This document shows, piece by piece, positions 10,551 through 21,654 of a stretch of 64,000 nucleotides of DNA. Source of the DNA: Prorocentrum cordatum (Eukaryota > Sar > Dinophyceae > Prorocentrales > Prorocentraceae); contig CAUYUJ010021037.1 of the NCBI GenBank assembly GCA_963575745.1, positions 167,001 through 231,000 of the forward strand, read 5' to 3'. The translations under genes and the position numbers were made by a program. Below the pieces are notes generated by a model. The model was not told the origin of the DNA. It saw only the letters and a program-made list of their open reading frames with translations, and ran no database searches. Every line of letters starts with the position of its first letter. Within the stretch, counting starts at the first letter, position 1.

Positions 10551-11577
10551 TTTTTTTTGGGGTCGACCCATGATCAGCCACATGACTCCGCTGGCGTGGC
10601 GAGTGCCAGCGAGAAAAAGAGGCAGGCGCGCAGCGGTGAAGGCACAGCACTGCGCAGCAACACGGCTCGGGCTGTCCACTATACAAGGACAGCAGACAGG
10701 GGCGGCGAGGAAGAGCTATACAACCTGCAGCCGCCACACGAGCAGGGTGCAACACGGGAGCCCTCCGAAGGGGTCGTGATGCAGAGACCCTGAAAGCAAC
10801 TACAGAGCAGAGTAGGCGACGGCGCCACACTCTACAGAGCAGCAGCAACCGGATGATGATGACGACGAGGCGTGCGGAGACCAGGTCTAGCCTGGGCGCA
10901 GGACAAAAGCAGACATGCGGGGAGCAACGGTGCGAGGGTCACTAACGGCGCAACGCCGGGCAGTCCCCACTCGCACCGCGCCCCCCGCAAAATCAGACAT
11001 GCGGGAACTTACCTCCGCTCTTGGGGGGCAATCCCCTGGACAGCCGTGACAGAACCTCTTTCCCTGCTTTGGAGGGGGGGCTGTCCGTCTTGCAGGGCTT
11101 CGACAAACTCTGCGCATTCACCGCCGCATGAGCAGCAGCAAACGGATCCAGGAGCAGCAGACAGGAGGACCGATCGATCCACCCCGCACTCCAGGAAAGA
11201 CACGGACCCACTGTACAGGGTCAGTCAAAGAAAAATAAGGTACAGGCAACAAGCGAGCCGCGGCAGCTGCTTGCAGCAAACTAATTGGCAGGGAAGATTT
11301 AACGTGTTACAGTCAGCCCGTGGCCGACTAGCCTTGCCAGCCGTGCTGGCGAATGTTCCTGACCAAGTTTTTCAACAAGCGTCCAGCGCAATGTGGGGAT
11401 GAGGATAAACGAGGACGCCGCCGCAAGCGTCATCGCAACAAAGTGCCTAAGACTGCCCGCTGTGCCGCCGTCACCACAAGGAGCCTTCACCCCGTGGCCG
11501 CGCAGCAGCGAGCAAGGGCCGTGCAACAGCAGTGGCAGGAAAGTGAACCGCATCACACACCCTGAGCAAAGGCACAA
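10551..11577. other. No gene seen
   Basis: GC-rich sequence between the GGA tract and the 3' end of the minus-strand LINE. Part of it should be LINE 3'UTR, but I see no poly(A) or repeat boundary that would mark its end. Confidence 0.45.
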
Positions 11578-12656
11578 TTAAAGTTGACAAAACGTATTGA
11601 CATCCACCCGCACTCCTGGTTTATTGTATGACGGGTGGAGGCCCTTTTGGAGACGACTCCAAGGATTACAATGCGAGGCCCGTTTCGAAGGCTCACACTT
11701 CTTACCTAGGCGATCAAGCCGACCCCCCGACGTGTAATAACCACATTTGTGGCAAATGCAAACGAAACTACCATCCGTACAGTCTATGAGCACACATCTA
11801 TGCCCTAGATCACTAAGAACTGACGGGTGCACGTGCAAAGCGAGCGAGCATGACCCACCAGGAGGTTCGACGCCAAACTTGCCACGACGACCACGCAAGC
11901 ACGTAGCACATTGCCAATACGAGCCTACCCAATGCCATTCATGAGAAGGTTTCGCAGGAGCCTGCTCTTTAGCAGGTGGCTTGATTCGCTCTATATCTTT
12001 GCCCATGTCTAATCTAGGCCACAAAGACATTAATCTAGCACCCAAACGTCCAACAGCTCGGGCCACGGCCACGGAACGATCAAGACCCTCACGAAGCTCG
12101 ACCGACGAGGCAGGATGCAAAGATGCCGCAACCTTGGCCGAGGTATCAGCCCACGCATTGCCTTGTCTTAAATAGCGATCCCTTTCATCGACCGCTTCAT
12201 CGACAGCAAGATGGGCTTTCACTTTGGATACCGTGACTTTGTGCATGTGCGGACGAGCAAACTGAGCCACGCCAGCAAACATATACCTGGCTGAAATCTG
12301 TTCCATCCAGGGCATCCTGAAAAAAAAATCACAACATTTAAACAGTCCGAAAAAATGTCACACTGGCCTGTGCTCCACTGAATGGCGATAGACATGGCAA
12401 AAAACTCGGCTGCTTGTGGAGTCTGGGGGCATGGCCCCCAAACTGGTCCTCTGACTCTCACTAATTCAAGCCCAGTCTCCCTGTCCACCAAAGTGAAGGC
12501 CCAGCCAGCTCGGTTCAATTCTTTCACAATGTAACGCGAACACGATCCATCCACGAACATGTCACCAGTGAACACACTATGAAGGTCCCCAATTTCTCCT
12601 TGGGCCCACTCCACCTGAATACCACCTGTATCCAACGGAGCAGGAAAAAACATCAC
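11578..12656 (-). pseudogene. LINE ORF2 C-terminus: RNase H and zinc motif, frameshifted
   Basis: This continues the reverse-transcriptase frame upstream on the same strand. Two frames carry one RNase H fold. The first (12656-12310) shows FVDGS, a Glu in QAAEFF and an Asp in FSDCLN. The second (12315-11578) shows KVKAHL and the last acidic site in GNAWAD. They are offset by one base at a run of nine T (minus strand) near 12320. The entry frame is itself shifted relative to the reverse transcriptase at a run of six T near 12645. The remaining C-terminus has CATC, CICHKC and a later Cys followed by 'RLQKGLHP', a zinc-ribbon-like end also found in the LINE at 35.6 kb. Both shifts sit in homopolymers, so they could be sequencing errors. 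The second also looks like a 3' splice site (T9 then CAG). Confidence 0.75.
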
Positions 12657-15217
12657 CCGGGTGAGGAAACACCCCGAAGACAGCCAAGTTGTCGTCCACC
12701 TGGCTCGCCCACTTCTGGATCTTTATAGGCACAATCGAGTTCCTTAGTTCGACTACATCAGGACACTGGCATTCCCACAATCTATGGCGGAGCGTATCAG
12801 GCGCCTCGCCACACAGCGGGCACAACACGCTCTGCAGCTGGTAGCCTAGGTCGGCCGCACGCGTACGAGTGTACACCGCGTTGCAAAAAAGCGCCCTCAG
12901 ACAGCCTTTTTCAAAGGCAGAATACTTCGTGCTCTGGAGATAACTAAGGACCCCATCAGTGCAAACACGCCCAGACATGTTCAGACGAGCCCCCATGTCC
13001 CACTCGAGACCTCTCACAACAGCTTTGCGAAGCAAATTCTTAATCAAAGTAGGCGAGAATTCCGTCAATTTCAACTCCTCACCCTTGTCAGTTCTAAAAA
13101 CAGCGAAGGAAGGCATGGACCAGGAAATCCGTTCACAGGATTTTCTCAACGCCGTGATCGGCCCCGAAACCGACCGCCACAAAGGGGAGTCTCCCGAGAA
13201 ACCAACGTCCCACGCCTCCCTGAGTACGGGGAGCGAGAGACAGTGGGGGTAGGTCCGATGGTGAGCAATCCATATTTCCTTCGACCATCTGACCATCGGA
13301 GCGACCGACGCATACCAACATGGCTCGCCATGCGAAAGAAGAAGAGCCGTCAGCGACCTTCCAGACGCTGATGGTTGCAAGACTGACGCCGCCTGGCGCC
13401 GCAATCTCAACAGCTCGAAGTCGCTCACACCATATATTTCGGATCCGAAAAGCTCCGAGGCCAAAGCTCCCGAGGCAAAAACGTTTTTGGTCACACGGGC
13501 CCCAACCAGAGGCCTCAAGCGGGCCAAACGGGAAACAAAACACCGAGCTTTTTGTTCACGCTTCTTTTGCTTCGAGCTCCTACCAGCAACACGTCTAGGG
13601 CGTCCCACACAATCATCAATTCCTAGGTTCGCCGCTGAACTGACTAAGGGGCCAGCCAGGCCACCTAGGGCCTGAGCGAGATCACGCCCAAGCGCCTTAG
13701 AAGAAGCGATCAAGGATCTCTTTCCCACATCTTGACTCACCTTAGCACCGATCCCCTCCTCAAGAATAAAAACCAAGGCTCTGACCACCGGTGGCAGATG
13801 CTCCACAATGTATCGCCGCGACCCCGTAGCGCTGAGGCCAGAGTCGTCGATATACAACTTAAAATGCACCTGTGGCGGAATGCACAGCATGTCGAGGGAA
13901 GCGATCGAGTACACTCTGATCAACGTGGTGGCAAACGTACACCCCGCGATGATGCCCCCCAAGGCCCAGAAGGGCCCATCCACAAACCCGTTCAACACAA
14001 AAAACCGAGCCTGAAGATACATCGAGATCGCGAGCCGAGCGATCGCGAGGGGGAAATTCACCTGCTTGCAACGCCACAGGAGCAACTTGAGATCAATTGT
14101 CTCATAATATTTGTAAAGATCGAGCAGGACCGTGGCAGCTTCATCCTTACTCAAGGTCGAGGTCTCCGCACGAACCGCCTGTCTCCACACCACGTCCTGG
14201 GCCCCCTCAAAGGGCCCAGCCGCGAAAAAACTCCTGGCGTTTTTGAACTCCCACTCTTGGGCCAGGGGCCTCCGCACCTTACCGTAAGCACGGTAGATCG
14301 CACAACAATTCCCTATCGGGCGAAAACCAGAAGCTGGTTTCGGGATCAGCTTAAGGAGAGTGATGGCCACCTGTCTCGGTATCAGCGCCGTGAGCTCCAT
14401 CACGGCAAACAGACCACACAGAATTCTGAGCAGCTCATCACTCATGAAAGAGAAATGCCGCATGTGAAATCCGTCGACGCTGACAGAAGTGTTGATTTTG
14501 AAACGCCTGGAAAACTCACGTATCGCCTCCACAGGAACCTCAGGAAGTTCAGGGGCAAGCTCACCGACATGGAACCAGGGACCCCCACCAGCATCCCCCC
14601 AGAGGTCGGAAAAACGTTTGGACTCAGCTTGGAGCAACGACAAAGGGTCCGCCACCACCACCCCGTCCAAGGACAGGGTGGTGGTGGGGACCCATGGCGT
14701 CGCTCCTTTGGAAACGGTGTGGACCCTTCGGGCTCCCCGATTAGCCTTGAAAAGTAACCACTCCTTGAACTCTTTCCTGGCAAGTTTCCTAGAAGCAGCC
14801 TCGATGTTCACTAGCATGTCACGGCACATCTCATGCAAGCGATGGAAAAAATCAAGCATTGGGCCGTCTGCTGGCTCGTACATCGGGAGCTCGCGGCCGA
14901 ACTCCTCCAGCGAAGACCTAAAATTCTCCATCAGGCCTAGATCAGCGGCGCACTGAGCTGGTGGCTGCTCCAGGCGCTCGAGCACCCGTCCGATGCCAGA
15001 CTGGTCTCCCGCGGTCCAGTAGCACTCGAACTCTCCAAAGAGATTGGTCAGCCACCTAGCAGCAAACAGAGTACCATCGCCTTTGCCAGAGTCCTTAGAC
15101 AGCACTGGGCGCCAGCACATTTGGGGAGGCTTACCACGAGAACCCCAAACAGGAAGGACCTTACCCGTGGCAGCGGAGACTTCACGCTCGGCAGCATTCG
15201 CCCAGTGCTTATAGACC
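12577..15217 (-). pseudogene. LINE (non-LTR) reverse transcriptase, 5'-truncated
   Basis: A single frame runs from a junction with a GGA tract at about 15217 (first ATG at 15120, 847 codons). It shows a LINE-type reverse transcriptase. The fingers region has KLIPKP and GFRPIGN. Motif A has its catalytic Asp (LLDLYKYYE, Asp at about residue 334). The palm has YIDD (Asp-Asp at about 425-426) and then LGID. A zinc-binding motif CPLC...H...C lies at about residues 767-784, as is usual after the reverse transcriptase in such elements. Catalytic residues are intact. No endonuclease or ORF1 is present upstream, where the sequence passes into a GGA microsatellite, so the copy is truncated. The frame goes out of register with RNase H near 12645. 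Dead or truncated copy by inference; the family call is firm. Confidence 0.88.
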
Positions 15218-15336
15218 AGGAGGAGGAGGAGGAGGATGAGGAGGAGGAGGAGGAGGAGAATGAGGAGAATGAGGAGAGGAGGAGGAGGAGGAGGAGGAGG
15301 AGGAGGAGGAGGAGGAGGAGGAGGAGGAGGAGGAAG
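15218..15336 (+). repeat. GGA microsatellite at the LINE truncation point
   Basis: GGA/GAG triplets with a few GAAT interruptions. It abuts the last readable codons of the minus-strand reverse-transcriptase ORF. Confidence 0.9.
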
Positions 15337-15412
15337 GAGGACGACGCCTTCGGCCCCACCGAGGGCGAGACGTCCTCTCTGGGGCGCCCCTCTCGTGCTG
15401 GGGGCCCAAGGT

Positions 15413-15572
15413 CCCCGACGTCATGATTTTTTCAACGCGTCGATCCTCGGAGGTCTTGACCCATTCCCCTGGACCGGATTCCCACTCTGAGTCGGTTCTT
15501 GACGGCCCCGAGGGCCAGTAAGGGCCTCCGGAGGCCGAAAATGAGGAAAGACTCTCGCCAGGATTTCCGCAT
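15413..15572 (+). repeat. 'GTCGTGA-ended' dispersed repeat copy
   Basis: Starts 'ccccgacgtcatgattttttc', carries 'gacccattcccctggaccgg' and 'ttcttgacggccccgagggc', and ends 'ggaggccgaaaatgagg...'. Confidence 0.6.
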
Positions 15573-15845
15573 GATGCACCCGAGGGGGGGTCTGGGGGGA
15601 GGAGGGCGCCGCGGCCGCGCCATTCATGGGCTCCTTGGGGAGCTGCGGCGGTTGCTTCTCACTCTCCCGCTTTGCCATCTGGGACTTGGGCCTCGGGGCC
15701 GCGTCCTCCCGCTGCTGCGGCTCCTCGAGGGGCGCCGCAGGTAGGGGGGGGGGGGGCCGCAGCGGCGCTTCGCGAGGCCTCTCCGGGCGGCCGACGCCGG
15801 GCCCGCCTGGAGATCCTGGCGCCTCGCCGGAGGCCTTGGGCCTTT

Positions 15846-15850
15846 GCCGT

Positions 15851-15890
<40 letters not shown>

Positions 15891-15932
15891 GTCGACGTCG
15901 TCATCGTCGTCGTCGTCGTCGGGGCCCGCCGG
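15846..15932 (+). repeat. CGT microsatellite
   Basis: (GTC)n with GCC and GAT interruptions. Confidence 0.9.
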
Positions 15933-16035
15933 GCTGAACGTTTTGTCGCCTCTGTGTGGGGGCCCCGGGACCCTCGCAGAGCGGTCCAGCGGGGACAAAG
16001 GCGCAAAGAAATGGGGTCCAGGGTTCCCCAGACCC

Positions 16036-16195
16036 CCGACGTCGTGACTTTTTCACGACGTGCCCTCCAGGAGCCTGGACCCCTTCCCGGGGACCGGCGT
16101 GTCATCCTGAATCGTTGTTTGACAGTCCCGAGGCCCAGCGAGGGCCCCTGGAGGCCGAAAATAAAGAAAAAACATCCGTCGTGATTTCTTCACAG
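16036..16195 (+). repeat. 'GTCGTGA-ended' dispersed repeat, well preserved
   Basis: Begins 'cgacgtcgtgactttttcac', has 'gaccccttcccggggaccgg', 'cagtcccgaggcccagcgag' and 'ctggaggccgaaaataaag', and ends 'ccgtcgtgatttcttcac'. The 'cgtcgtga' plus T-rich plus 'ttcac' pattern at both ends is directly repeated. Confidence 0.65.
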
Positions 16196-16366
16196 CGCGA
16201 GGAGGCCTGGGTCCAGGCGTGCTTCCTCTCGATGTTGCAATGGTTTCGCGACGTCGGCTCTCAGGGCGGCCCGGGCGGGGAGCTGGGCCGCCGCAGCGGG
16301 GCGGAGAGCGGCGGCAAGGGGGCGGAGCGAGGGGCCTCGGACTCGAGGACTCGAATGCAGAGTTGG

Positions 16367-16513
16367 GTCGGGCATGTCCCCCTACAGGCGGATTTTGGAC
16401 GCAGAACAAAGAGATTCAAAAATATTTCAAAGAAGCCAACAAAATGCTCAAACATCGTCCCCAGTATTGTTTGGCTCTTTGGGGAGATTCCCCCTGTAGA
16501 GGGACATGCCCGA
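16367..16513. mobile_element. MITE-like element B, copy 1
   Basis: Left end 'gtcgggcatgtccccctaca' followed by GG. The right end read in reverse complement is 'atcgggcatgtccctctaca' followed by GGGG. This gives terminal inverted repeats of about 22 bp in a 147-bp unit without coding capacity. The interior holds 'aaacatcgtcccc', shared with the 25.0-kb copy. I could not define target duplications. Confidence 0.65.
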
Positions 16514-16660
16514 TTTCAGGGCAGAAGGGGCAGCGCATTTGGCGGCGACCGCCGCGCTCCGCGCGCCGAAGGCCCCTAGGCGCAGAAAAGGCGCGGGAGG
16601 TCGCGAGGCGGCCCCAGAGACGGGGCGGATCTGGAGGACGAAAGAAAAGAACCACCCAGG

Positions 16661-16812
16661 CATCAACTTGTTTGGCGCTCCGCGCGGATTTCTTGGATCT
16701 GCGCTGCGGAGCGCGCCAGGGGCGGCGCCAGAGGCGCCTCGGGGGGGGGGGGGCCCAGCGCGGATCCGAGAGATCTGCGCGGAGCGCCAAAAGCTTACGT
16801 ATGCTTATGGTG
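16661..16812. mobile_element. Foldback element A, diverged copy
   Basis: Left arm 'tttggcgctccgcgcggatt' plus 'tcttggatctgcgctg'. The right arm in reverse complement has 'cttttggcgctccgcgcaga', 'tctctcggatccgcgctg' and a trailing 'cataagcatacg'. The centre is 'gcgcgccaggggcggcgcc', as in the 58.6-kb copy. Confidence 0.65.
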
Positions 16813-17254
16813 TTTTTCTTCATCGAGTATCTCCACCTCGCTTCCACTGTAGGGCAGGATGCGTAGATCTGCTGGGCGCAGGGCCCGAGCCGCACGGGGA
16901 GGGAGGGGGAGAGGGGAAAAGCGGGAGAGAGCCGGCGCCGCCCCCTGCGCGCTCCGCACGCCAGGGAGGGGGGGGGCTCCAGCGCCGATCTGGAAGATTC
17001 CGCGCGGAGCTCCGACATCTTAGATGGGAGGTTTGAGAGACCCTAAGACCCAATACGATTTCATCTCCTGGGGGAACATATTTTACGTCCGCCGCCTTCC
17101 GCCGAGCTTCCGCCGGCTTCCACTGGAAGAGGCGGCCTCGTTTTACTCCCGCCGACCTTCCGCCGCCTTTCAGCCGCGGATCCTCGAAGGCAAGGCCCCT
17201 TCTGGAACGGCCTATCTGATGAATTCACTGCGTCCCAAACATCCGGCGTCTCGT

Positions 17255-17385
17255 TTGTGTTCGAGACACGGGCCCCCGACCTTTCGACCTCTTCCCAAGA
17301 ATCGTTTTTTCATCCGGGATACTTGTTTACGGCCCCGAGGCCCAGAAAAGGCCTCGAGAGGCCGAAAACCATGAAAAACCGTCGG
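17255..17385 (+). repeat. 'GTCGTGA-ended' dispersed repeat, diverged
   Basis: Recognised from 'acggccccgaggcccagaaa', 'ggcctcgagaggccgaaaac' and 'atgaaaaaccgtc'. The left end is degenerate. Confidence 0.45.
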
Positions 17386-17716
17386 CCACAGCCGCAACTG
17401 CGGTCGCAGCCGCGGCCGCGGCCGCGGCTGGAAAAAGAACACCACAGCAGAAAAATAGCGATAACTTCCCCCTCCCAGCTGCGGCCGCGATTGCAACCGC
17501 GGTCGCAGCCGCTATCGCGGCCGCGGCTGGAGGAATCGCAACAGTTTCCCCTTCCAGCCGCGGCCCCAGCGGCAACTGCGGTCGCAGCAGTAGCTTCCCC
17601 CTCCCATCCACGGCCGCAGCCGCAGCTGCGACCGCAGCCGCGGCCGCGGCCGCGGCCGCGGCCGCGGCTGGAAGACGAACACCACCGCGAAAAAACCTCG
17701 ATAGGTTCCCCCTCGT
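17386..17716 (+). repeat. GGCCGC-rich minisatellite
   Basis: Many 'gccgcggccgcgg' and 'gcaactgcggtcgcag' blocks, with 'ggctggaa.a.gaacacca' repeated near 17426 and 17666. Ala/Arg/Gly-rich frames follow from it. Confidence 0.75.
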
Positions 17717-18027
17717 AGCCGAACGCCAGACGCGTGGCGTGTTCCCTCAGGATAGCCAGGGGGAAAGGGAAGAGGGAGACGGGGAGAGGCACGGGGGAAG
17801 TGGAGGGCAGAAGGGCACGACGGGAAGCACACGCGGGGCATCCCTCGCTGTCTTCCTGCTCCACACGACGTCGCGCCTCAGGATGCTGTCGCCGTCGTCG
17901 TCGAATACTGTCTTCTAGAAAATACTTATTGCTGATCTCCAGAAACATTTCCGCGTGCTCTCGCCTCGACACCAGCTACATTTTCTCTGAAAACGAGGCT
18001 CCCGCGAGAGCCTTCGCTTGAGTGTAA

Positions 18028-18560
18028 GTGCGTGCCCTTGGAGACCCAGCTACAACGACAACGACTCCCGCTCGATACTTCCTCACACTTTGCGAGACAC
18101 AAGAACGGCGCTCTCGCTCGAGACTTCCTCGCAATTTATCAAATTGGCGGAGGCCCGGCCACGACGACAAGGGCTCCCGTTTGATACTTCCTCACGATTT
18201 ACTCCGAGAACCCCTGGCCAGGAAGGCCCCAGAACTCAGGAGCGGCGCTCTCGCTCGAGACTTTCTCGCGATTCAATCTAATTGGTGGAGGCCCATCTAC
18301 GACGACAAGGGCTCCCGTTCGATACTTCCTCAAGATGTAATCGCAGAGGCCCTTGCCAGAGAGGCCCCCGACCTCAAGAGCGGCGCTCTCGTTCGAGACG
18401 CCCTCGTCATTCAGTCAAGTTGGTGGAGGCCCAGCCGCGACGATAGGGCTCCCGTTCGATACTTCCTCAAGCTGTACTTCGAGACCCCGTGGCCAGAGAC
18501 TGAAGTTCAGCAGCGGCGCCGGAGGCCCACCTGCGACCACAGGGTCTCCCACTCGACACG
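18028..18560 (+). repeat. ~137-bp tandem repeat, about four copies
   Basis: Each unit has 'ggtggaggcccag..acgacg', 'gggctcccgttcgatacttc', 'cggcgctctcgctcgagac' and an 'attcaatctaattgg'-like end. The 'ggcggaggccc'/'ggtggaggccc' phase marker is at about 18146, 18284 and 18424. Divergence is modest. Confidence 0.75.
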
Positions 18561-18599
18561 CCCTCGCAATGTACTCCTACACGCCATGGCCAGAGAGGC

Positions 18600-19135
18600 C
18601 CCCGAACCACAGAGACCCCAGCACGCTGCTCATTCAGGCCTTCGGACACAGCCCACAGAAGCTCCAAGCGCGCCCACAGGTGCCCCAGCACGCTACCCAC
18701 TGAAGCCCTCGGACACTGCCCACAGAGGCCCCCGCGCGCTCACAAAGGTTCCAACACGCTGCCGATTGAGGCCCCCGGACGCAGCCCGCAGAGGACCCAA
18801 GCGCGCCCACAGAGGCCCCAGACCACAGGCCCCAAGCGCGCCCACAGAAGCCCCAGCGCGCTGCCCACTGAGGCCCCAAGCCAGCCAACAGAGGCCCCAA
18901 GCGCGTCCACAGAGACCCCAGCCCACACAGGCCCCAAGCGCACCCACAGAGGCCCCAGCGCGCTGCCCACTGAGGCCCCGACACAGCCTACAGAGGCCCC
19001 AGCCAACAGAGGCCCCAAGCATGCCCACTGAGGCCCAAGCGCGCTGATCACTGAGGCCCCCCGACAAAGCCCACAGAAGCCCACTGAGGCCCCCGCTCGC
19101 TGCCCACTGAGGCCCCCCGACACAGCCCACAGAGG
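18600..19135 (+). repeat. Degenerate tandem 'CAGAGGCCCCAAGCGCGCCCA'-type repeat
   Basis: Repeated 'gaggccccaagcgcgc', 'ccacagaggcccc' and 'gctgcccactgaggcccc' at 20 to 50 base spacing. The Gly/Leu/Trp-rich minus frames reflect the repeat. Confidence 0.75.
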
Positions 19136-19342
19136 CCCCAACTCTCTCCTGCTCCATTCTTCTCCCTTCCCCATCCGTCCTTTCTTCCCCTGTTTTAGGG
19201 GCTGCGTTAAATGTGCGTGGCAGGTAAGGAAGAGATACCCCGAGGTGGTACAGTCGAAGACGAAGAGGGCGGGTATCGAAGGTTTCGGATATACGTGTTG
19301 AGTGGCACGCAATCAAGTAAGAGCGTACAGTCTTAAAATAAT

Positions 19343-19508
19343 CGTCGTTGTCGTCGTCGTCGCCGTCGTCGTCGTCGTCGCAGTCGTCGTCGCCGTCGTC
19401 GTCGCCGTCGTTGCCGTCGTCGTGATGGGGCCGCGGGGGTCCCACAGAGGCTCCTATATGCAGGATTACCCAGCGAACCCCGAGCCTGGGCCCACCGAGC
19501 GAGCGCCT

Positions 19509-19548
<40 letters not shown>

Positions 19549-19570
19549 GTTGTCGTCGTCTTCGTCGACG
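19343..19570 (+). repeat. Two CGT microsatellite runs
   Basis: (GTC)n tracts at about 19343-19423 and 19510-19570, separated by about 85 bp of unique sequence. Confidence 0.9.
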
Positions 19571-19754
19571 ATCGCCGATCGTCGCGGAAGCAGCAGGGGC
19601 CTCCAGCTCTCGGTGGCGGTGCCACAAGGGCGGTGCCACAAGGCGTGCCGGTGGAGCGGGCTGGGCGTTTCACCGGCCGCGTCCTCAAATTTCGACCCAC
19701 TGAGCTCTGCTCTTCCCCGCAGATCTGACGCTCAAGAGCAGGCGGTGTTTAGAC

Positions 19755-19865
19755 TGTTTTCGGCCTCCGGGTGCCCTAGCCAGGCCTCGCGACCGTCGAA
19801 AAACGACTCAGGACGACAAAAGGGCCCTAGGGAAGTGGTCTAGACCTCCCACGCATCGAAAAAAT
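19755..19865 (-). repeat. 'GTCGTGA-ended' dispersed repeat, partial
   Basis: Shows 'tttcggcctccgggtgccc', 'gcgaccgtcgaaaaacgac' and 'ggtctagacctccc', matching the 2449-2600 copy in order. Confidence 0.5.
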
Positions 19866-19869
19866 ATTG

Positions 19870-20810
19870 GAGCAGCCGGATGCCTGGGTCCAGCACTTTC
19901 GCAGGTGGGTGGCGGCTGGCGGGTGACTTTCGGTTCGCTTCACGTTTGGCTTCGTGGTACCCTGACACCGAAGAATATCAACTGATGCCGAAGGCGACCT
20001 GTTCTCAAGGTCGCCCCCATTGCCAGAGAACTCCGCCTGAACTTAGAACATGAGAACTTGAAATACTAGTAGCCAACAGCTTCACGGATAAAGGTGGGCT
20101 CGCCATCGAGAGTTCGCGCGCTCGCCATGAACTTTCCTTCTACGATGTGGCCCCCAACATTGAAGTCCCCAATTTTTGTACGGATGTGGAGCTGCTCCTG
20201 TCCAAACGCGAGTTCTCGCGTGCAACCTCCTGGCACTCTATGGATCCCTCGCTTGAGGCTCTGAGCCTTGCCTCGTATGTAAGGCGCTGCGCTTTCGAAG
20301 TCGCTTCCTCGCCTGGGGCCCATGCCCACATGCAGATCTCAAAAGCTCAGCCTCAACGCCACTTCATTAGATGGACGGAATGCGGCCCTTTCTCGACAGC
20401 ACGAGGTCATCCTGGAGCCGCCGACACTGCTCGTGAGACCTCAGGCAGCCTGCGTTGGCCGAGGGTGGCGTCCAGTTCGGGATTCTGCGCGTTGGCAGAC
20501 TCGTCGATCGACTGTTGACGCGCTCGCCGAGTCGCAATGTATGCACATGCCGTGGTGCACCGCCCCTCCCTCTGCCATGTCCTCCCCTCCCCTCCCTGAC
20601 CCCTCCCTCGGGCGTTCGCCCCCCACGGGGGGGGGGGAGAAAACGGGGTGAAGACACGCGGGCCGTTCCAACACAGGTTGGGCCGCGGTTGCAGCGGGCC
20701 TTTCAAGAACCCTGCGGGGCAACTTCCCTGTAATCCTGGATCCCCCAGGCGTCTTGTCCACCAGCTGCCGAGCGCCCGAACTCCCTCACCCCCTCCTCTC
20801 TGCACCCACT
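19870..20810. other. No confident gene
   Basis: A minus-strand frame at 20066-20329 contains IGDFNVGG, which recalls the GDFN site of LINE endonucleases, but no neighbouring endonuclease motif accompanies it. I leave it uncalled. Confidence 0.35.
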
Positions 20811-20814
20811 GCTC

Positions 20815-20885
20815 CTCCTCCTCCTCCTTCTCCTCCTCCTCCTCCTCCTCCTCCTCCTCCTCCTCCTCCTCCTCCTCCTCCCTTC
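20815..20885 (+). repeat. CCT microsatellite
   Basis: Pure CTC/CCT run of about 70 bases. Confidence 0.95.
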
Positions 20886-21017
20886 TTGGTCTCCCCGGCA
20901 CTCCCCCCAAGGTCTGGGGCGGCGTCAAGGTCTCCAACCTCCATCTCCACCCTCCCCCCCCTTCCCACCACTCCCTTCGCCGCTCTCTGTCTCTCCCCCT
21001 TCCTCCCCTTCCCCATA

Positions 21018-21115
21018 TCCCCGACGTTGTGTTTTTTGTGCTTCGCAGCGTGGACCCCTGGAGATCTCGGCCCCTTCCCCAGGAACGGCGTGTCCTCCCC
21101 GAGACTTTTCGGACA
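21018..21115 (+). repeat. 'GTCGTGA-ended' dispersed repeat, left part
   Basis: 'ccccgacgttgtgttttttg', 'gtggacccctggagatctcgg' and 'ccttccccaggaacggcgtgt' match the left half of the 16.0-kb copy. The next element begins directly after it. Confidence 0.5.
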
Positions 21116-21121
21116 CCAAGG

Positions 21122-21370
21122 CCGCGCTAACGACGTGCTTGATTAACGGTGCGGTTGTTGTGGCATCGAGCTCACGAAGAACAACATGTAGGACATCACG
21201 AAAGGCCGCTTCCTACATTTCAGACATGCAAATGTGCCGAACGAAAACGACACAACGAGTTGTAGGAAAACACGAACCACGCGTTCCTACAATTGGTTCG
21301 GCCACGAACCACGCCTTCCTACACTTGCATGTCCTACTTCGCCGCTAGCTAACGCACCGTTAGCGCGTCT
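21122..21370. mobile_element. Possible MITE with short TIRs (family C)
   Basis: Perfect 9-bp ends GCGCTAACG and CGTTAGCGC, with a second inverted pair 'ttaacggtgcg'/'cgcaccgttag' close to them. The inside has an inverted 'gtaggacat'/'atgtccta' pair and two direct copies of 'cacgaaccacg(c/g)(g/c)ttcctaca'. AT content is higher than the flanks. No ORF of note. Confidence 0.45.
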
Positions 21371-21654
21371 ACGGGGACAGTCCTGGAGCCTGCCGAAGGC
21401 CTCGGAGGCCGAACATAGCCAAAAACCTCCCGTCGTGAACATTCCACCGGATCTCTTCCCACAGCCGTGGGGCCCGCCGAGGGTCTCGGAGGCCGAACAT
21501 CGCCACTGAGGCCTCCCGTCGTCGGCTCTCCACCGCGAGAGAGAAGGCGGCCCCCCCCCCTCCTCTGCCCCCCTCTCTTCTCCCCTGCGGGGTGGCGGCT
21601 CGGAGCCCGTGGCCAGCGCCAGAGCGCCGCTGTTGGGCAGAGGGATGGCGGACC

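Noticed and set aside
9480-10848. Several 290-400-codon ORFs on both strands
   Set aside because: PolyGlu/Gly/Arg and polySer/Pro/Leu translations of the GGA tract.
20066-20329. Minus frame with IGDFNVGG suggesting a LINE endonuclease
   Set aside because: None of the other endonuclease motifs is present and the frame is short.
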